This document shows, one piece after another, positions 1-7,564 of a DNA stretch of 21,853 bases. This DNA is from Bacilli bacterium. Its GTDB lineage: Bacteria; Bacillota_I; Bacilli_A; RFN20; CAG-826. Location: positions 1 to 21,853 of the forward strand of contig JAKSVY010000026.1 in the NCBI GenBank assembly GCA_024413875.1, given 5' to 3'. The position numbers and the translations under genes were made by a program. The notes under the pieces are model-generated. The model saw only the letters and a program-made list of their open reading frames with translations. It did not search any database and was not told where the DNA came from. Numbering within the stretch: position 1 is the stretch's first letter; each line of letters opens with the position of its first letter.

Positions 1-871
1 TATGCATGTTCAATGTACAACAGCTAAAAACTTATTAATCTCTAACGTTGCTCCAAGTGGTGCAATGACAACAGCTAACTATGGTACAGCAGTTACTTCA
101 ACACACGCTGTTGTTTCAGAATTAACACCAGGTTCTACAACAAAGTCACAAATTGCTTCTGGTACACCAGATTTCTTCTATACAGATGGAACAATTGATG
201 CTGTTACAGGTACAGTTGTTGCAAAAACAGCAACTACAGCAGGCACAAAGATCTATGTTGGTGCAGAAGGCAACCAAAACCAATATGTTAAGCACTCATT
301 CTGGTTAATGGCTCAATCTCTTGATGATCTCGCTCTCTCAATTGAATCAATTTCATTTAGCGAACCATTAAACGCAACAATTTCTCAATCATTAAGAATG
401 GGAATCTACTATGTAGATACAACAGATAAAACTGGTACATCTACTGATGTTTTAGCAAAAGATGAAGAAGGAACTACAATCGGTGTTGTTAAATCTGATA
501 TCTTCAATTTAGGAGCAAATGGCACTTCAAGTTATCTCGGCTTCAACGGTGGTGAAATTACCCCAACAACAGAAGAAGGTAAGTCACTTATTGGTGAATT
601 AACATCAGTCACAACTTCAGCAGCTAAAGTTGGTGAAACAACAGTTACAGAAGAAGTTAGACCACAAGCAGTTACATCAATTCCTAGTTATTCATTAGGC
701 AAAATTGAATCACAAAAAGACGCAGCATCTATTTCTGCATCTAAATGGCACGAAGTTGATCTTTACTTCTGGTATGAAGGACAAGATGAACACTGTACAG
801 CTAACGACGCTCTTGATGTTCAAGCAATTGATATCACTGTTAAGTTCCAAGCTATTGCGGTTGGCGCATAA
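1..871 (+). CDS. TasA/SipW-type secreted surface protein, 3' part
   Basis: Partial gene whose 5' end lies outside the window. The ATG at position 2 is probably an internal Met, because no signal peptide or ribosome binding site is visible. The 289 visible residues are Thr/Ser/Ala-rich, as expected of an extracellular protein. Two blocks match the three proteins encoded at 1706-4627: a strand with SLRMGIYYV (near residue 130) and a C-terminal WYEGQDEHC followed by a hydrophobic beta strand ending in ITVKFQAIAVGA. A [W/Y]-x-E-G-x-D-x-x-C signature near the C-terminus is typical of SipW-dependent TasA/camelysin-like proteins. No LPXTG sorting motif or C-terminal membrane anchor is seen, so anchoring must be by assembly or binding. 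A strong terminator follows. Family is inferred from motifs; the exact function is unknown. Confidence 0.7.
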   Translation, partial: MHVQCTTAKNLLISNVAPSGAMTTANYGTAVTSTHAVVSELTPGSTTKSQIASGTPDFFYTDGTIDAVTGTVVAKTATTAGTKIYVGAEGNQNQYVKHSFWLMAQSLDDLALSIESISFSEPLNATISQSLRMGIYYVDTTDKTGTSTDVLAKDEEGTTIGVVKSDIFNLGANGTSSYLGFNGGEITPTTEEGKSLIGELTSVTTSAAKVGETTVTEEVRPQAVTSIPSYSLGKIESQKDAASISASKWHEVDLYFWYEGQDEHCTANDALDVQAIDITVKFQAIAVGA

Positions 872-888
872 TTAAGAACAAAAAATCC

Positions 889-914
889 AAAGGCGGTCTT
901 CGGACCGCTTTTTT
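889..914 (+). terminator. Intrinsic terminator with UUCG tetraloop
   Basis: Stem GCGGTC (893-898) and GACCGC (903-908) enclose TTCG, followed by six T (909-914). It ends the transcript of the surface-protein gene that stops at 871. Confidence 0.9.
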
Positions 915-983
915 GTTTTAAAATTTACACAAAAACCAGGTTAGAAACTATTCTTATATGTTTATATATATAAAAATAAATTA

Positions 984-1012
984 TTGCGGTATTTACTTTA
1001 TTGCTATATCAT
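984..1012 (+). promoter_or_regulatory. Putative sigma-A promoter for the two-TM protein gene
   Basis: TTGCGG (984-989), a 17-bp spacer and TATCAT (1007-1012) lie about 35 bp before the start codon at 1048, after the terminator of the previous gene. The region is very AT-rich, so other -10 choices are possible. Confidence 0.4.
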
Positions 1013-1047
1013 AAATATATGTAATCCCCACGGAGGGTAATATTTAT

Positions 1048-1422
1048 ATGAATAAAAATTTAAAGAAAGGCTTAATTATTGCTGGTGTTGTAGTTGATGT
1101 AGCTGTAACTGTCTTTTTATTTGTTATTAGTATCATTATGCTCACCACATTACCAAAAGAACATTTACCAGCCGAATCAATTATCGCGATGAATGGCGCA
1201 TTTATTGGTGGACTTCAAGCCAATCCAAAAGTTTATTTATTCTCATGCGTTGTTCCATTATTTGTATTATTGATTTTGAACATTGCAATGCTTGCTTTAT
1301 ATGTTAAGAAGGTTAGTAAGAAAGCTGTTGTCCTTGAAGATCTTAGTGATGAACAAAAAGAGGCAATTAGACAAGCTCTTCTTAAGGATATGCAAGAACA
1401 ATCCACCGACAAAAAGGAATAA
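1048..1422 (+). CDS. Small two-TM membrane protein with cytoplasmic amphipathic tail
   Basis: 124 residues, family not recognised. Hydrophobic segments at about 10-33 and 62-86 flank a roughly 30-residue loop; lysines before TM1 and after TM2 predict both termini inside the cell. The C-terminal 30 residues form a charged helix (LSDEQKEAIRQALLKDM). It closely resembles the extreme C-termini of the DUF2357-like protein (6195-7559) and the signal peptidase (7565-8320), suggesting a shared interaction helix. The start is supported by GGAGGG (1032-1037), 10 nt upstream of the ATG. The gene has its own promoter and terminator and lies just upstream of the riboswitch-controlled operon. A role as accessory or anchoring subunit of that system is inference only. 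Confidence 0.7.
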   Translation: MNKNLKKGLIIAGVVVDVAVTVFLFVISIIMLTTLPKEHLPAESIIAMNGAFIGGLQANPKVYLFSCVVPLFVLLILNIAMLALYVKKVSKKAVVLEDLSDEQKEAIRQALLKDMQEQSTDKKE

Positions 1423-1435
1423 TTGTGTTATAAAT

Positions 1436-1457
1436 AGCGCCAAATCGGCGCTTTTTA
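1436..1457 (+). terminator. Intrinsic terminator
   Basis: AGCGCC (1436-1441) pairs with GGCGCT (1447-1452) around AAATC, followed by a T run to 1456. It separates the small membrane protein gene from the riboswitch-controlled operon. Confidence 0.85.
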
Positions 1458-1488
1458 TATAAATCATTGGCGGGTTGAATAAAAATAT

Positions 1489-1518
1489 TTGACAAACTAA
1501 TAAGGCATTTGGTAATAT
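1489..1518 (+). promoter_or_regulatory. Putative promoter of the c-di-GMP/surface-fibre operon
   Basis: A consensus TTGACA (1489-1494), an 18-bp spacer and TAATAT (1513-1518) with an upstream TGG (extended -10, TGN). The predicted start near 1525 would leave the 5' strand of riboswitch stem P1 (1504-1512) untranscribed. A second possible promoter, TTGAAT (1475-1480) and TAATAA (1498-1503), starts slightly earlier. The true start needs mapping. Confidence 0.45.
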
Positions 1519-1597
1519 CAACCTCGCTAAAAGCAAAACCGAAGCGATTCGGCGACGCAAAACTACAGGGTCTTAAGAATTAAGACAGCCAGATGCC
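1504..1597 (+). ncRNA. GEMM-I (cyclic di-GMP class I) riboswitch aptamer
   Basis: By eye it contains the GEMM-I core: AGCAAAACC (1532-1540), stem P2 CCGAA/TTCGG closed by a GCGA (GNRA) tetraloop (1539-1552), the invariant GACGCAAA (1554-1561), CTACAGGG, stem P3 GTCTTAA/TTAAGAC (1570-1586), and AGCCAGATGCC at the 3' edge. P1 can form from GGCATTTGG (1504-1512) and CCAGATGCC (1589-1597), nine pairs with one G-U. There is an extra stretch of about 14 nt between P1 and the core compared with the usual compact form. In a hand alignment, the base matching the G that contacts the ligand in the Vibrio Vc2 aptamer is A, so ligand preference (c-di-GMP or cGAMP) is open. It lies 109 bp upstream of the first operon gene, and the operon itself encodes c-di-GMP proteins. 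Confidence 0.78.
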
Positions 1598-1602
1598 ATA
1601 AA

Positions 1603-1673
1603 GGAATTGAACTAGTCGGCCAATTGGACGATAGGTGAAAGGCGCGGCTGGACAATTCTACGGGACACTTTTT
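1603..1673 (+). ncRNA. Structured leader downstream of the riboswitch, probable expression platform
   Basis: GC-richer than its surroundings. GGAATTG (1603-1609) can pair with CAATTCT (1653-1659), and GTCGGCC with GGCTGGAC as an inner imperfect helix. The same AATTG can instead pair with CAATT at 1621-1625, so two exclusive folds exist. A T run (1669-1673) follows but is about 10 nt from the helix, a poor terminator geometry. No known RNA family recognised. Confidence 0.4.
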
Positions 1674-1705
1674 ATTTTAAATACTATTAACTGGAATTTT
1701 TCTTT

Positions 1706-2509
1706 ATGGACATGAAATATGTACGCCAGAGAAAAGCCAGAAGAATTATCGCAGCTTCAGGATCAGCATGTGCTGGTTTAGCAACCATTATTGCGGTTGT
1801 TGCACTGTTAGCTCAAAGACCAGGAGCATTTGTTGTTTCTATCGATAACTCAGCATCAAAATTATCACTTGGAGAACACGCTAATAGCACAGAACAAGTG
1901 ACTTATATGAATGCTGGTGAAGTTCCAACATTTGTTGAATATGAACATTCATTATTAAACGCAACTTATAGTGATGACGTTTTGGATAACGAACGTTTTG
2001 ACTATAAGGTTAATTCTTCTACGCGCGAGGGCTCGATTAAATTCTTCGCTACTACTTTCTATGTTAGAAACGTTGGAAAGGAAGCGGCAGCTTATTCTCT
2101 TTCACTTAATTTTACGAGTGTAACAAAAACTGTCACTGACAGCTATGGGTTAGACTCTATTTTACGTGTTCGTTTTTATGAAAATAAAGTTACTAACGAT
2201 GGTAATGAAACACACAATTTCTCAACATACGCTAAAGAAAGCGGTGTTCACACAAATATTGATGAAAATGGACAACCTTCATATCGTGAACCGATTTCTT
2301 CAAAAGATACTGAACTTGCAAAACCATTTGAATCTCAATATGTTTTATTAACATCAGACGTTAGCTCTATTGCCCCAAAAGAATCTTATCGTTACACATT
2401 TGTTTTCTGGCTCGAAGGTACAGATCCTGAATGTGTTGGCGAAGCTCCACTTGATAGCAGACTCAATTTAGGAGTAACCATTTCTGCTCATGAAGCAAAA
2501 GAAGAATAA
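1706..2509 (+). CDS. Exported TasA-like surface protein, first gene of operon
   Basis: 267 residues. A basic N-terminus (RQRKARR) precedes one hydrophobic segment (about 14-36), then RPGAFVVSIDN, which fits export followed by cleavage by a SipW-type peptidase. The mature part is beta-rich and shares two blocks with its neighbours: a conserved ILRVRFYEN strand and the C-terminal signature FWLEGTDPEC plus a final hydrophobic strand. The Cys after the EGxD motif matches the partial gene at 1-871 but is missing in the two later paralogues. The start at 1706 has only a weak upstream AACTGGA, so 1712 (second Met) is equally possible. It heads the riboswitch-controlled operon and overlaps the next gene by 20 bp. 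Likely a fibre or pilus-like surface subunit; function inferred from family signature and context. Confidence 0.65.
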   Translation: MDMKYVRQRKARRIIAASGSACAGLATIIAVVALLAQRPGAFVVSIDNSASKLSLGEHANSTEQVTYMNAGEVPTFVEYEHSLLNATYSDDVLDNERFDYKVNSSTREGSIKFFATTFYVRNVGKEAAAYSLSLNFTSVTKTVTDSYGLDSILRVRFYENKVTNDGNETHNFSTYAKESGVHTNIDENGQPSYREPISSKDTELAKPFESQYVLLTSDVSSIAPKESYRYTFVFWLEGTDPECVGEAPLDSRLNLGVTISAHEAKEE

Positions 2510-3572
2510 AACCCATTACGTCATTCTTGGATTGTACGCTATGACAGCATTATGTTTAACCGCTTCTATTAGCGGTACTTTTGCGTGGTATACATATTCA
2601 ACACGTACAGGTTTAACTTTTGAAGGCGCTTCTGTCGCAGATGCTGGATCACTTCAAATTGGTGTTGTATCAGACGTTCGTATTGATGACTATGAAGAAT
2701 ATTCTTTTGTTGAAGATACTTCTATTAAAAACAAATACATCTACTGGTCAATGACTGGATTAAACGCAAATAGAATTAATCACATTATCGAAGCTAATGG
2801 CTCTGCAACAAATAGAGTCGCCGCCATGACAAGCGGTAAATTCCACGGTGATGGTTCTACATTTACTTTGTATGACACACCTTCACATGGCACAAACTAT
2901 GTTTATGATGATAATGTTAACTCTATAACAAAGTTTGCTAGAAGTAACGAATACGTAACTCTTCCTTTAGCATTCCGCCTTGAAAATCAAGATAGACCGG
3001 GAACATACATGGCTGATAAACACATTTTCTTTACTCAATGCGATATTACATCTAGAGAAAGAATTTCTGATGCTGTAAGAATCTTTGCTTACACAAAAAC
3101 TAAAGCTGATGGCAACCTTATCAATCCAAATGAAAGATATGATGGATATGATGTTGTTGGCGGTGGCTTAGATTTAGATGTCAATGGTTTTTATGATATT
3201 TGGACCGATCCAGATACAGATAAACAATATGAATTCCCATATGGTGAATTTGTTGGTGGACAATATTTCTATGAAGATACACCTTTAGCTACAGACACAC
3301 ACGATATTGGTAAAGATGCTTTAGATACATTTACAGCAAATTACAAAGCTGGAACCAGAAAGATAGACTGGACAAAAACAGAACCAGAAAGAGCTGAGTT
3401 CAAAGGTATGTCAAATTTCATGAACCATAGAATTATAATGACAACTACAAACAATACCAACAACTATGGTTTCTTAACAATGCTTATTTATCTCGAGGGT
3501 TGGGATTTATCTGTTGTAAATAATGAACTTGGACATGAGTTCTCTATGGACCTTTCATTTGAAATGGATTAA
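2490..3572 (+). CDS. SipW-type exported surface protein
   Basis: 360 residues. N-terminal hydrophobic segment (about 10-30) ending in SGTFAWYTYST, the SipW-cognate signal-peptide pattern (G-T-[FY]-A-[WY]-[FY]). The long Asp/Tyr/Thr-rich mature region contains AVRIFAYTK, matching the SLRM/LRV strand of the paralogues, and a C-terminal MLIYLEGWDLS signature followed by SMDLSFEMD. It starts inside the previous gene (20-bp overlap) with only a distant GGAG (2471-2474), so translational coupling is likely. Only 2 bp separate it from the next gene. Expected to be cleaved by the peptidase encoded at 7565 and displayed at the surface. Confidence 0.75.
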   Translation: MKQKKNKTHYVILGLYAMTALCLTASISGTFAWYTYSTRTGLTFEGASVADAGSLQIGVVSDVRIDDYEEYSFVEDTSIKNKYIYWSMTGLNANRINHIIEANGSATNRVAAMTSGKFHGDGSTFTLYDTPSHGTNYVYDDNVNSITKFARSNEYVTLPLAFRLENQDRPGTYMADKHIFFTQCDITSRERISDAVRIFAYTKTKADGNLINPNERYDGYDVVGGGLDLDVNGFYDIWTDPDTDKQYEFPYGEFVGGQYFYEDTPLATDTHDIGKDALDTFTANYKAGTRKIDWTKTEPERAEFKGMSNFMNHRIIMTTTNNTNNYGFLTMLIYLEGWDLSVVNNELGHEFSMDLSFEMD

Positions 3573-3574
3573 TT

Positions 3575-4627
3575 ATGGAAACTAAAAAAAGATTAGTAAT
3601 TACATCCCTTGTTTTATCGAGTGCATTGCTCCTTGGAACAGTTGGAACTACAGTCGCATGGTTTGCTGGTTCACCTTATCTTGAATATAACAATATTAAT
3701 ATTGGAATTTCGGATAAAAACATTGAAATCTCAGATGATGATATCAACTGGGAATCATCTCTTGATAGTGAAGACCTTGGTATTGTTGATAACTTTAGAC
3801 CAATTTCTTCAATGTTCTCAAATGAATGGCTTAAAAGCAAAAAGACAACACCGGAATTTAGAAATGGCTTTACTACAGCTGATAAACAATTTATGAACGA
3901 TAGTGCGAAAGCATCTATCGCTTCAACTGGATACTTCTCGCATGCTATCTATTTAAAATCAGATGCAGATGCATATATTACGGTTGATCCAGAAAAAACT
4001 TACTTCGTTCCAAACGAAGAAAAAAACAAAGCTATTGTTAAGGATTTAAAACTTTATTATCCTGAATTAACAGAAGAACAAATTTTAGATAATCTCAATA
4101 GCATTAATAAATCATTAAGAATGTCCATCCTTGTTTTAAATAACAGCGGATCAGAACTCTTAAAGGATTATAAATATTACATCGTTGAGCCATATAAAGA
4201 TCGAGATACATTATTCGGTGGAGTTCTCGATATGGATGAGAACAAATATTATGACTCAGTTGGTGACTACGAAGCCGTTTATGGCGATTTAAAAAATACT
4301 GACAAAGCCGTTTATGATGAACCATCTGAATATGATGGAACAATTGAAGGGGAATACTCTGTATTCAACGCTAAAACAATGAGGGATGTTCACCATTTCA
4401 ATCTTGATGCATCACTTGAAAACGGATTTGAAATTGCAAATGAAAATTCAATTGCATTAGAAGATGCTAATAAAGAGATATTTATCCCTTTAGAAGCAAA
4501 CACATCTAGGAAACTTATCATTTCATTCTATATGGAAGGATGGGACTTAGATAATACCAATGTCACAATGTACTCTAACTTTATTATTAATGTTAGCTTC
4601 ATGATTGCGACAAATAGAGCCGAATAA
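3575..4627 (+). CDS. SipW-type exported surface protein
   Basis: 350 residues. The N-terminus (KKRLVITSLVLSS, then GTTVAWFAGS) is a SipW-cognate signal peptide with the A-W-F junction near residues 28-30. The acidic mature region carries SLRMSILVLNN, nearly the same block as SLRMGIYYV in the protein at the left edge, and ends with FYMEGWDLDNTN plus two hydrophobic strands. No sortase motif. It begins 2 bp after the previous stop with no clear Shine-Dalgarno, so coupling is likely. Together with the two preceding genes it forms a set of divergent paralogues of different length, as expected for major and minor subunits of one surface structure (inference). Confidence 0.75.
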   Translation: METKKRLVITSLVLSSALLLGTVGTTVAWFAGSPYLEYNNINIGISDKNIEISDDDINWESSLDSEDLGIVDNFRPISSMFSNEWLKSKKTTPEFRNGFTTADKQFMNDSAKASIASTGYFSHAIYLKSDADAYITVDPEKTYFVPNEEKNKAIVKDLKLYYPELTEEQILDNLNSINKSLRMSILVLNNSGSELLKDYKYYIVEPYKDRDTLFGGVLDMDENKYYDSVGDYEAVYGDLKNTDKAVYDEPSEYDGTIEGEYSVFNAKTMRDVHHFNLDASLENGFEIANENSIALEDANKEIFIPLEANTSRKLIISFYMEGWDLDNTNVTMYSNFIINVSFMIATNRAE

Positions 4628-4638
4628 GGAGGCATATT

Positions 4639-6189
4639 ATGAGAGCGTACTTTTCATACCTTTGGGAAATGCTAAAACAATTTTTTGGAGATGTGGGCCA
4701 ATTCTTTTATAAAGGCATTGTTTCTCCATGGACTGATTTAGGCCAAAACTTTAGAAATTACAATAACGTATTTAATGCCTACAAGGCTGATTTCGGCTTT
4801 GGCGGTTGGCTTATGTTCGTACTCTTTTTGCTCTTACTTGTTGGAGCACTTGGAGCAGCGGGCTATGGTTTATTCTTATTAATTAGAAAATATGCTAAGT
4901 TTGCAAAAACTGAAGTTGATAAAGATGAACTTAAACGCCAAGTCGCTAGACTTAACATTGAACTTTATGATTTATCACGTGAAAAGGAAAGAATTCTTGG
5001 TTTACAAATGCAATCTCTTGCTGGTAAGCAATTACCAACAGAAGGACCTGGAAGCGAAACAACAGAAGAAACTCTTGAAAACGGTTTATATGATGAATCT
5101 GCATCACGTTTCCCACGTTTAGTCCACGTTGATAATCTTTATGTTAATAAAGACACTGAAATTCCAGAGGTAGATGGCTTAACACTTGAAATTCTCTGTG
5201 AACAATTCAGAAACTACGCAGCTAGCCAACATGGTATTTATTATACCATCACAACTATCCGTCAAATGTTTGCGGGTATGGGTGCTGCAAAATTAATCAT
5301 CCTTGAAGGTATCTCAGGTACAGGTAAAACATCTATGCCACTTGAACTTGGTAGATTCTTTAAGCATGATGCAAAAATCTGTCCAGTTCAACCTAACTGG
5401 AAAGATAGATCAGAATTATTAGGTTACTATAACGAATTCACTAAGAAGTTTAACGCTACTGAATTCCTTGAAGCTTTATATACAACTTTGTATAGAAAAG
5501 ATACTAACCTAATTGTTCTCGATGAAATGAACTTAGCCCGTGTTGAATACTACTTCGCGGAATTCTTATCTATTATGGAAAACCCAGATCCAGCTAACTG
5601 GAACATTGAATTAATCGGTAACATCGATGCTCATGACCCTAAGTTATTCATGGAAGGTAAGATTAAAGTTCCACAAAACGTTGTATTCTTCGGTACAGCT
5701 AACAACGATGACTCTACATTCACAATTTCCGATAAGGTTTATGACCGTGCTATTTCATTATTCTTTGATAACAAAGGTATTCCATTTGAAAGTGATTACC
5801 AAGAAGCAGTGGATGTTCCATATGCTCAACTTCAAAGACTCTATGCAGAAGCTCTTGAAGAACACAAGATTGAAGATAACAACGAAAACCTTAAGAAATT
5901 CGAGGAACTTGATAATTTTGTTATTAAGAAATTCCGTCTCGCCTTCGGTAACCGTATTATGAAACAATTAAAACAATTCGTTCCTATCTACGTTGCTTGT
6001 GGTGGTTCAGAATTAGATGGTTTCGACTTCATCTTTACAAATAAGATTTTAAAGAAGTTCGAATCTTTAAACATTGCATTCTTAAAGAATGAGTTAACAG
6101 AACTCCAAAGAATGCTTGAAAAATTATATGGTAAGGGCACATTCCCAATGGCTAATAAGTTTGTAGAAAACTTACTTAAGATGAACTAA
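4639..6189 (+). CDS. Membrane-anchored McrB-like AAA+ ATPase
   Basis: 516 residues. The N-terminal 55 residues are amphipathic/aromatic, followed by one TM helix (about 57-83), a coiled-coil-like linker (about 92-125) and a cytosolic AAA+ module. Walker A is GISGTGKTS (224-232) and Walker B is LIVLDEMNLAR (291-301), the D-E-[MI]-N form characteristic of McrB/MoxR-type ATPases. Sensor 1 lies at GTANND (352-357), and DKVYDRA (365-371) holds a likely arginine finger. All residues for ATP/GTP hydrolysis are present. A clear Shine-Dalgarno (AAGGAGG, 4626-4632) sets the start. McrB proteins normally pair with a DNA-binding/nuclease subunit; here the next gene is a DUF2357-like partner, but the TM anchor and the surface-protein context point to work at the membrane. 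Class is sure, role inferred. Confidence 0.85.
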   Translation: MRAYFSYLWEMLKQFFGDVGQFFYKGIVSPWTDLGQNFRNYNNVFNAYKADFGFGGWLMFVLFLLLLVGALGAAGYGLFLLIRKYAKFAKTEVDKDELKRQVARLNIELYDLSREKERILGLQMQSLAGKQLPTEGPGSETTEETLENGLYDESASRFPRLVHVDNLYVNKDTEIPEVDGLTLEILCEQFRNYAASQHGIYYTITTIRQMFAGMGAAKLIILEGISGTGKTSMPLELGRFFKHDAKICPVQPNWKDRSELLGYYNEFTKKFNATEFLEALYTTLYRKDTNLIVLDEMNLARVEYYFAEFLSIMENPDPANWNIELIGNIDAHDPKLFMEGKIKVPQNVVFFGTANNDDSTFTISDKVYDRAISLFFDNKGIPFESDYQEAVDVPYAQLQRLYAEALEEHKIEDNNENLKKFEELDNFVIKKFRLAFGNRIMKQLKQFVPIYVACGGSELDGFDFIFTNKILKKFESLNIAFLKNELTELQRMLEKLYGKGTFPMANKFVENLLKMN

Positions 6190-6194
6190 TTATT

Positions 6195-7559
6195 ATGGTA
6201 AAAGCAGAATCAAGGTACAAAAAACTTCAAAAGAAATACACGACAAAAGTAGATCCTATTTTTGCTAGTGATTCCGAGGCGAAAAACGTCCTCGATTCTT
6301 TATCGCGCGGGCGTAATGCGTATCTACGTATGGATAGGTGCGAGAGTGCATCGATGGACAATAGCTGGATTAAGGCTATCGAAGATTGCTTGCCTGCCCT
6401 TGAAGATATTGTTATGAACCCAAGAAGAACCTTAACAACGGAAGCAGAAGTTGTTCCAGTTGAAAAGGCTAGACGTACAACAAAAGAATCAGTTATTCAC
6501 TTATCAGCGCATACTGAATATGTTAAGGAAGTTAAGCCTAATGGTGATGTTATTCCTTCAAAGATCTTAAACATTACTAATGAAGACTTCTATCAAACAT
6601 ATGAAAACAGATTCATCGCATCATTAATTAGAAGATTGCTTGTCTTTGTAAACCAACGTTATCAATACATTAAAGAATTCAATCCATTATCTGATAGCCA
6701 AATTCTTTATTACAAAACTAACGCGGTTGTTAATGGCGAAAATGTTGAAATTGAAACAAAGATTACGGTTGCTCACCCAACAAACGATGACTTCAATACT
6801 AAATCAGAAGAATTCATTTCTCGTATTGATCGAATTAGAGATGCGTTACGATTCTTCACTGGCTCTCGCTTTATGGCGATGTTCAAAGGTGAAAAGAACG
6901 TTCGTAACCCAATTCTTCAAACAAACATCATTAGAAAGAACCCACAATATCGTAAATGTTATGGATTATGGTGTTTTATTGAAAGATATACAAAGACTGG
7001 TATTGATGTAAAAGTTAATGAAGAAATTCAAAACTTTACACCTGAGGAACAACTTGATGTTAACAAAGCAATGTGGGCAAACCTTATTGCGTTAAAGGGT
7101 AAAGAGCCAATTGAAGAACCAGTTAAGAAAACTGAAAAATCATACGTTTCAAGAATCATTAAGACTCTTGATGAAGATATGTATACATTCTGGCACTACG
7201 TAAATGGTCCAGTTAAATTCATTCGTATCGATGATGAATATCGTAAATGGAAAGAATCTCCAAAAGATCTTAATCCATGGCCAACCAAAGTTATGGCGGA
7301 ATATAACAAAGACGAATACGAAGATAATAAAAAGAAGAAAGCTGAAACTAAAGCAGTTGATGATCTTATTAAACGTCGTAACAAAGAATCTAAGCAATAT
7401 CTTAGAGATACCGCTGAGGTAAATAGAAACTTAAAAGAAGAAAGGCTTGCTGCTAAACGCGCAATGGAAGAAGAGGCAAATGCAGCGGAAGAAGCAAGAC
7501 TTAACGCTATTAGACAAGCCCTTATGGACGAAGCTAACAAATTCAATAACGAAGATTAA
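6195..7559 (+). CDS. DUF2357/McrC-like partner of the McrB-like ATPase
   Basis: 454 residues, no TM or signal peptide. The N-terminal half has features I associate with DUF2357 proteins that accompany McrB-type ATPases: WIKAIEDCLPALEDIVMNP (58-76) and TYENRFIASLIRRLL (135-149). McrC-type partners often end in a PD-(D/E)XK nuclease; I see no such motif here. Instead the last 90 residues (about 365-454) form a long charged, alanine-rich coiled coil ending in NAIRQALMDEANKF. That end closely resembles the C-terminal helices of the proteins at 1048-1422 and 7565-8320. The gene starts 5 bp after the ATPase stop without a recognisable ribosome binding site, implying coupled translation and a stoichiometric partnership. 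Probably a regulator or adaptor of the ATPase rather than a restriction nuclease. Confidence 0.55.
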   Translation: MVKAESRYKKLQKKYTTKVDPIFASDSEAKNVLDSLSRGRNAYLRMDRCESASMDNSWIKAIEDCLPALEDIVMNPRRTLTTEAEVVPVEKARRTTKESVIHLSAHTEYVKEVKPNGDVIPSKILNITNEDFYQTYENRFIASLIRRLLVFVNQRYQYIKEFNPLSDSQILYYKTNAVVNGENVEIETKITVAHPTNDDFNTKSEEFISRIDRIRDALRFFTGSRFMAMFKGEKNVRNPILQTNIIRKNPQYRKCYGLWCFIERYTKTGIDVKVNEEIQNFTPEEQLDVNKAMWANLIALKGKEPIEEPVKKTEKSYVSRIIKTLDEDMYTFWHYVNGPVKFIRIDDEYRKWKESPKDLNPWPTKVMAEYNKDEYEDNKKKKAETKAVDDLIKRRNKESKQYLRDTAEVNRNLKEERLAAKRAMEEEANAAEEARLNAIRQALMDEANKFNNED

Positions 7560-7564
7560 TTATT

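Noticed and set aside
1297..1560. 87-residue minus-strand reading frame
   Set aside because: It runs antisense through the end of a real gene, a terminator and the riboswitch, with no promoter or ribosome binding site.
1603..1672. HDV-like or other self-cleaving ribozyme
   Set aside because: A GGCTGG stretch and terminal GGGAC recall HDV ribozymes, but the P4 helix and P2 pairing are missing; hammerhead core motifs are absent too.
1..4627. Sortase-anchored surface proteins
   Set aside because: No LPXTG-like motif, C-terminal hydrophobic segment or sortase gene is present.
4639..7559. A standard McrBC restriction system
   Set aside because: No nuclease motif seen in the partner, a TM anchor in the ATPase, and secretion genes on both sides make DNA restriction less likely, though not excluded.
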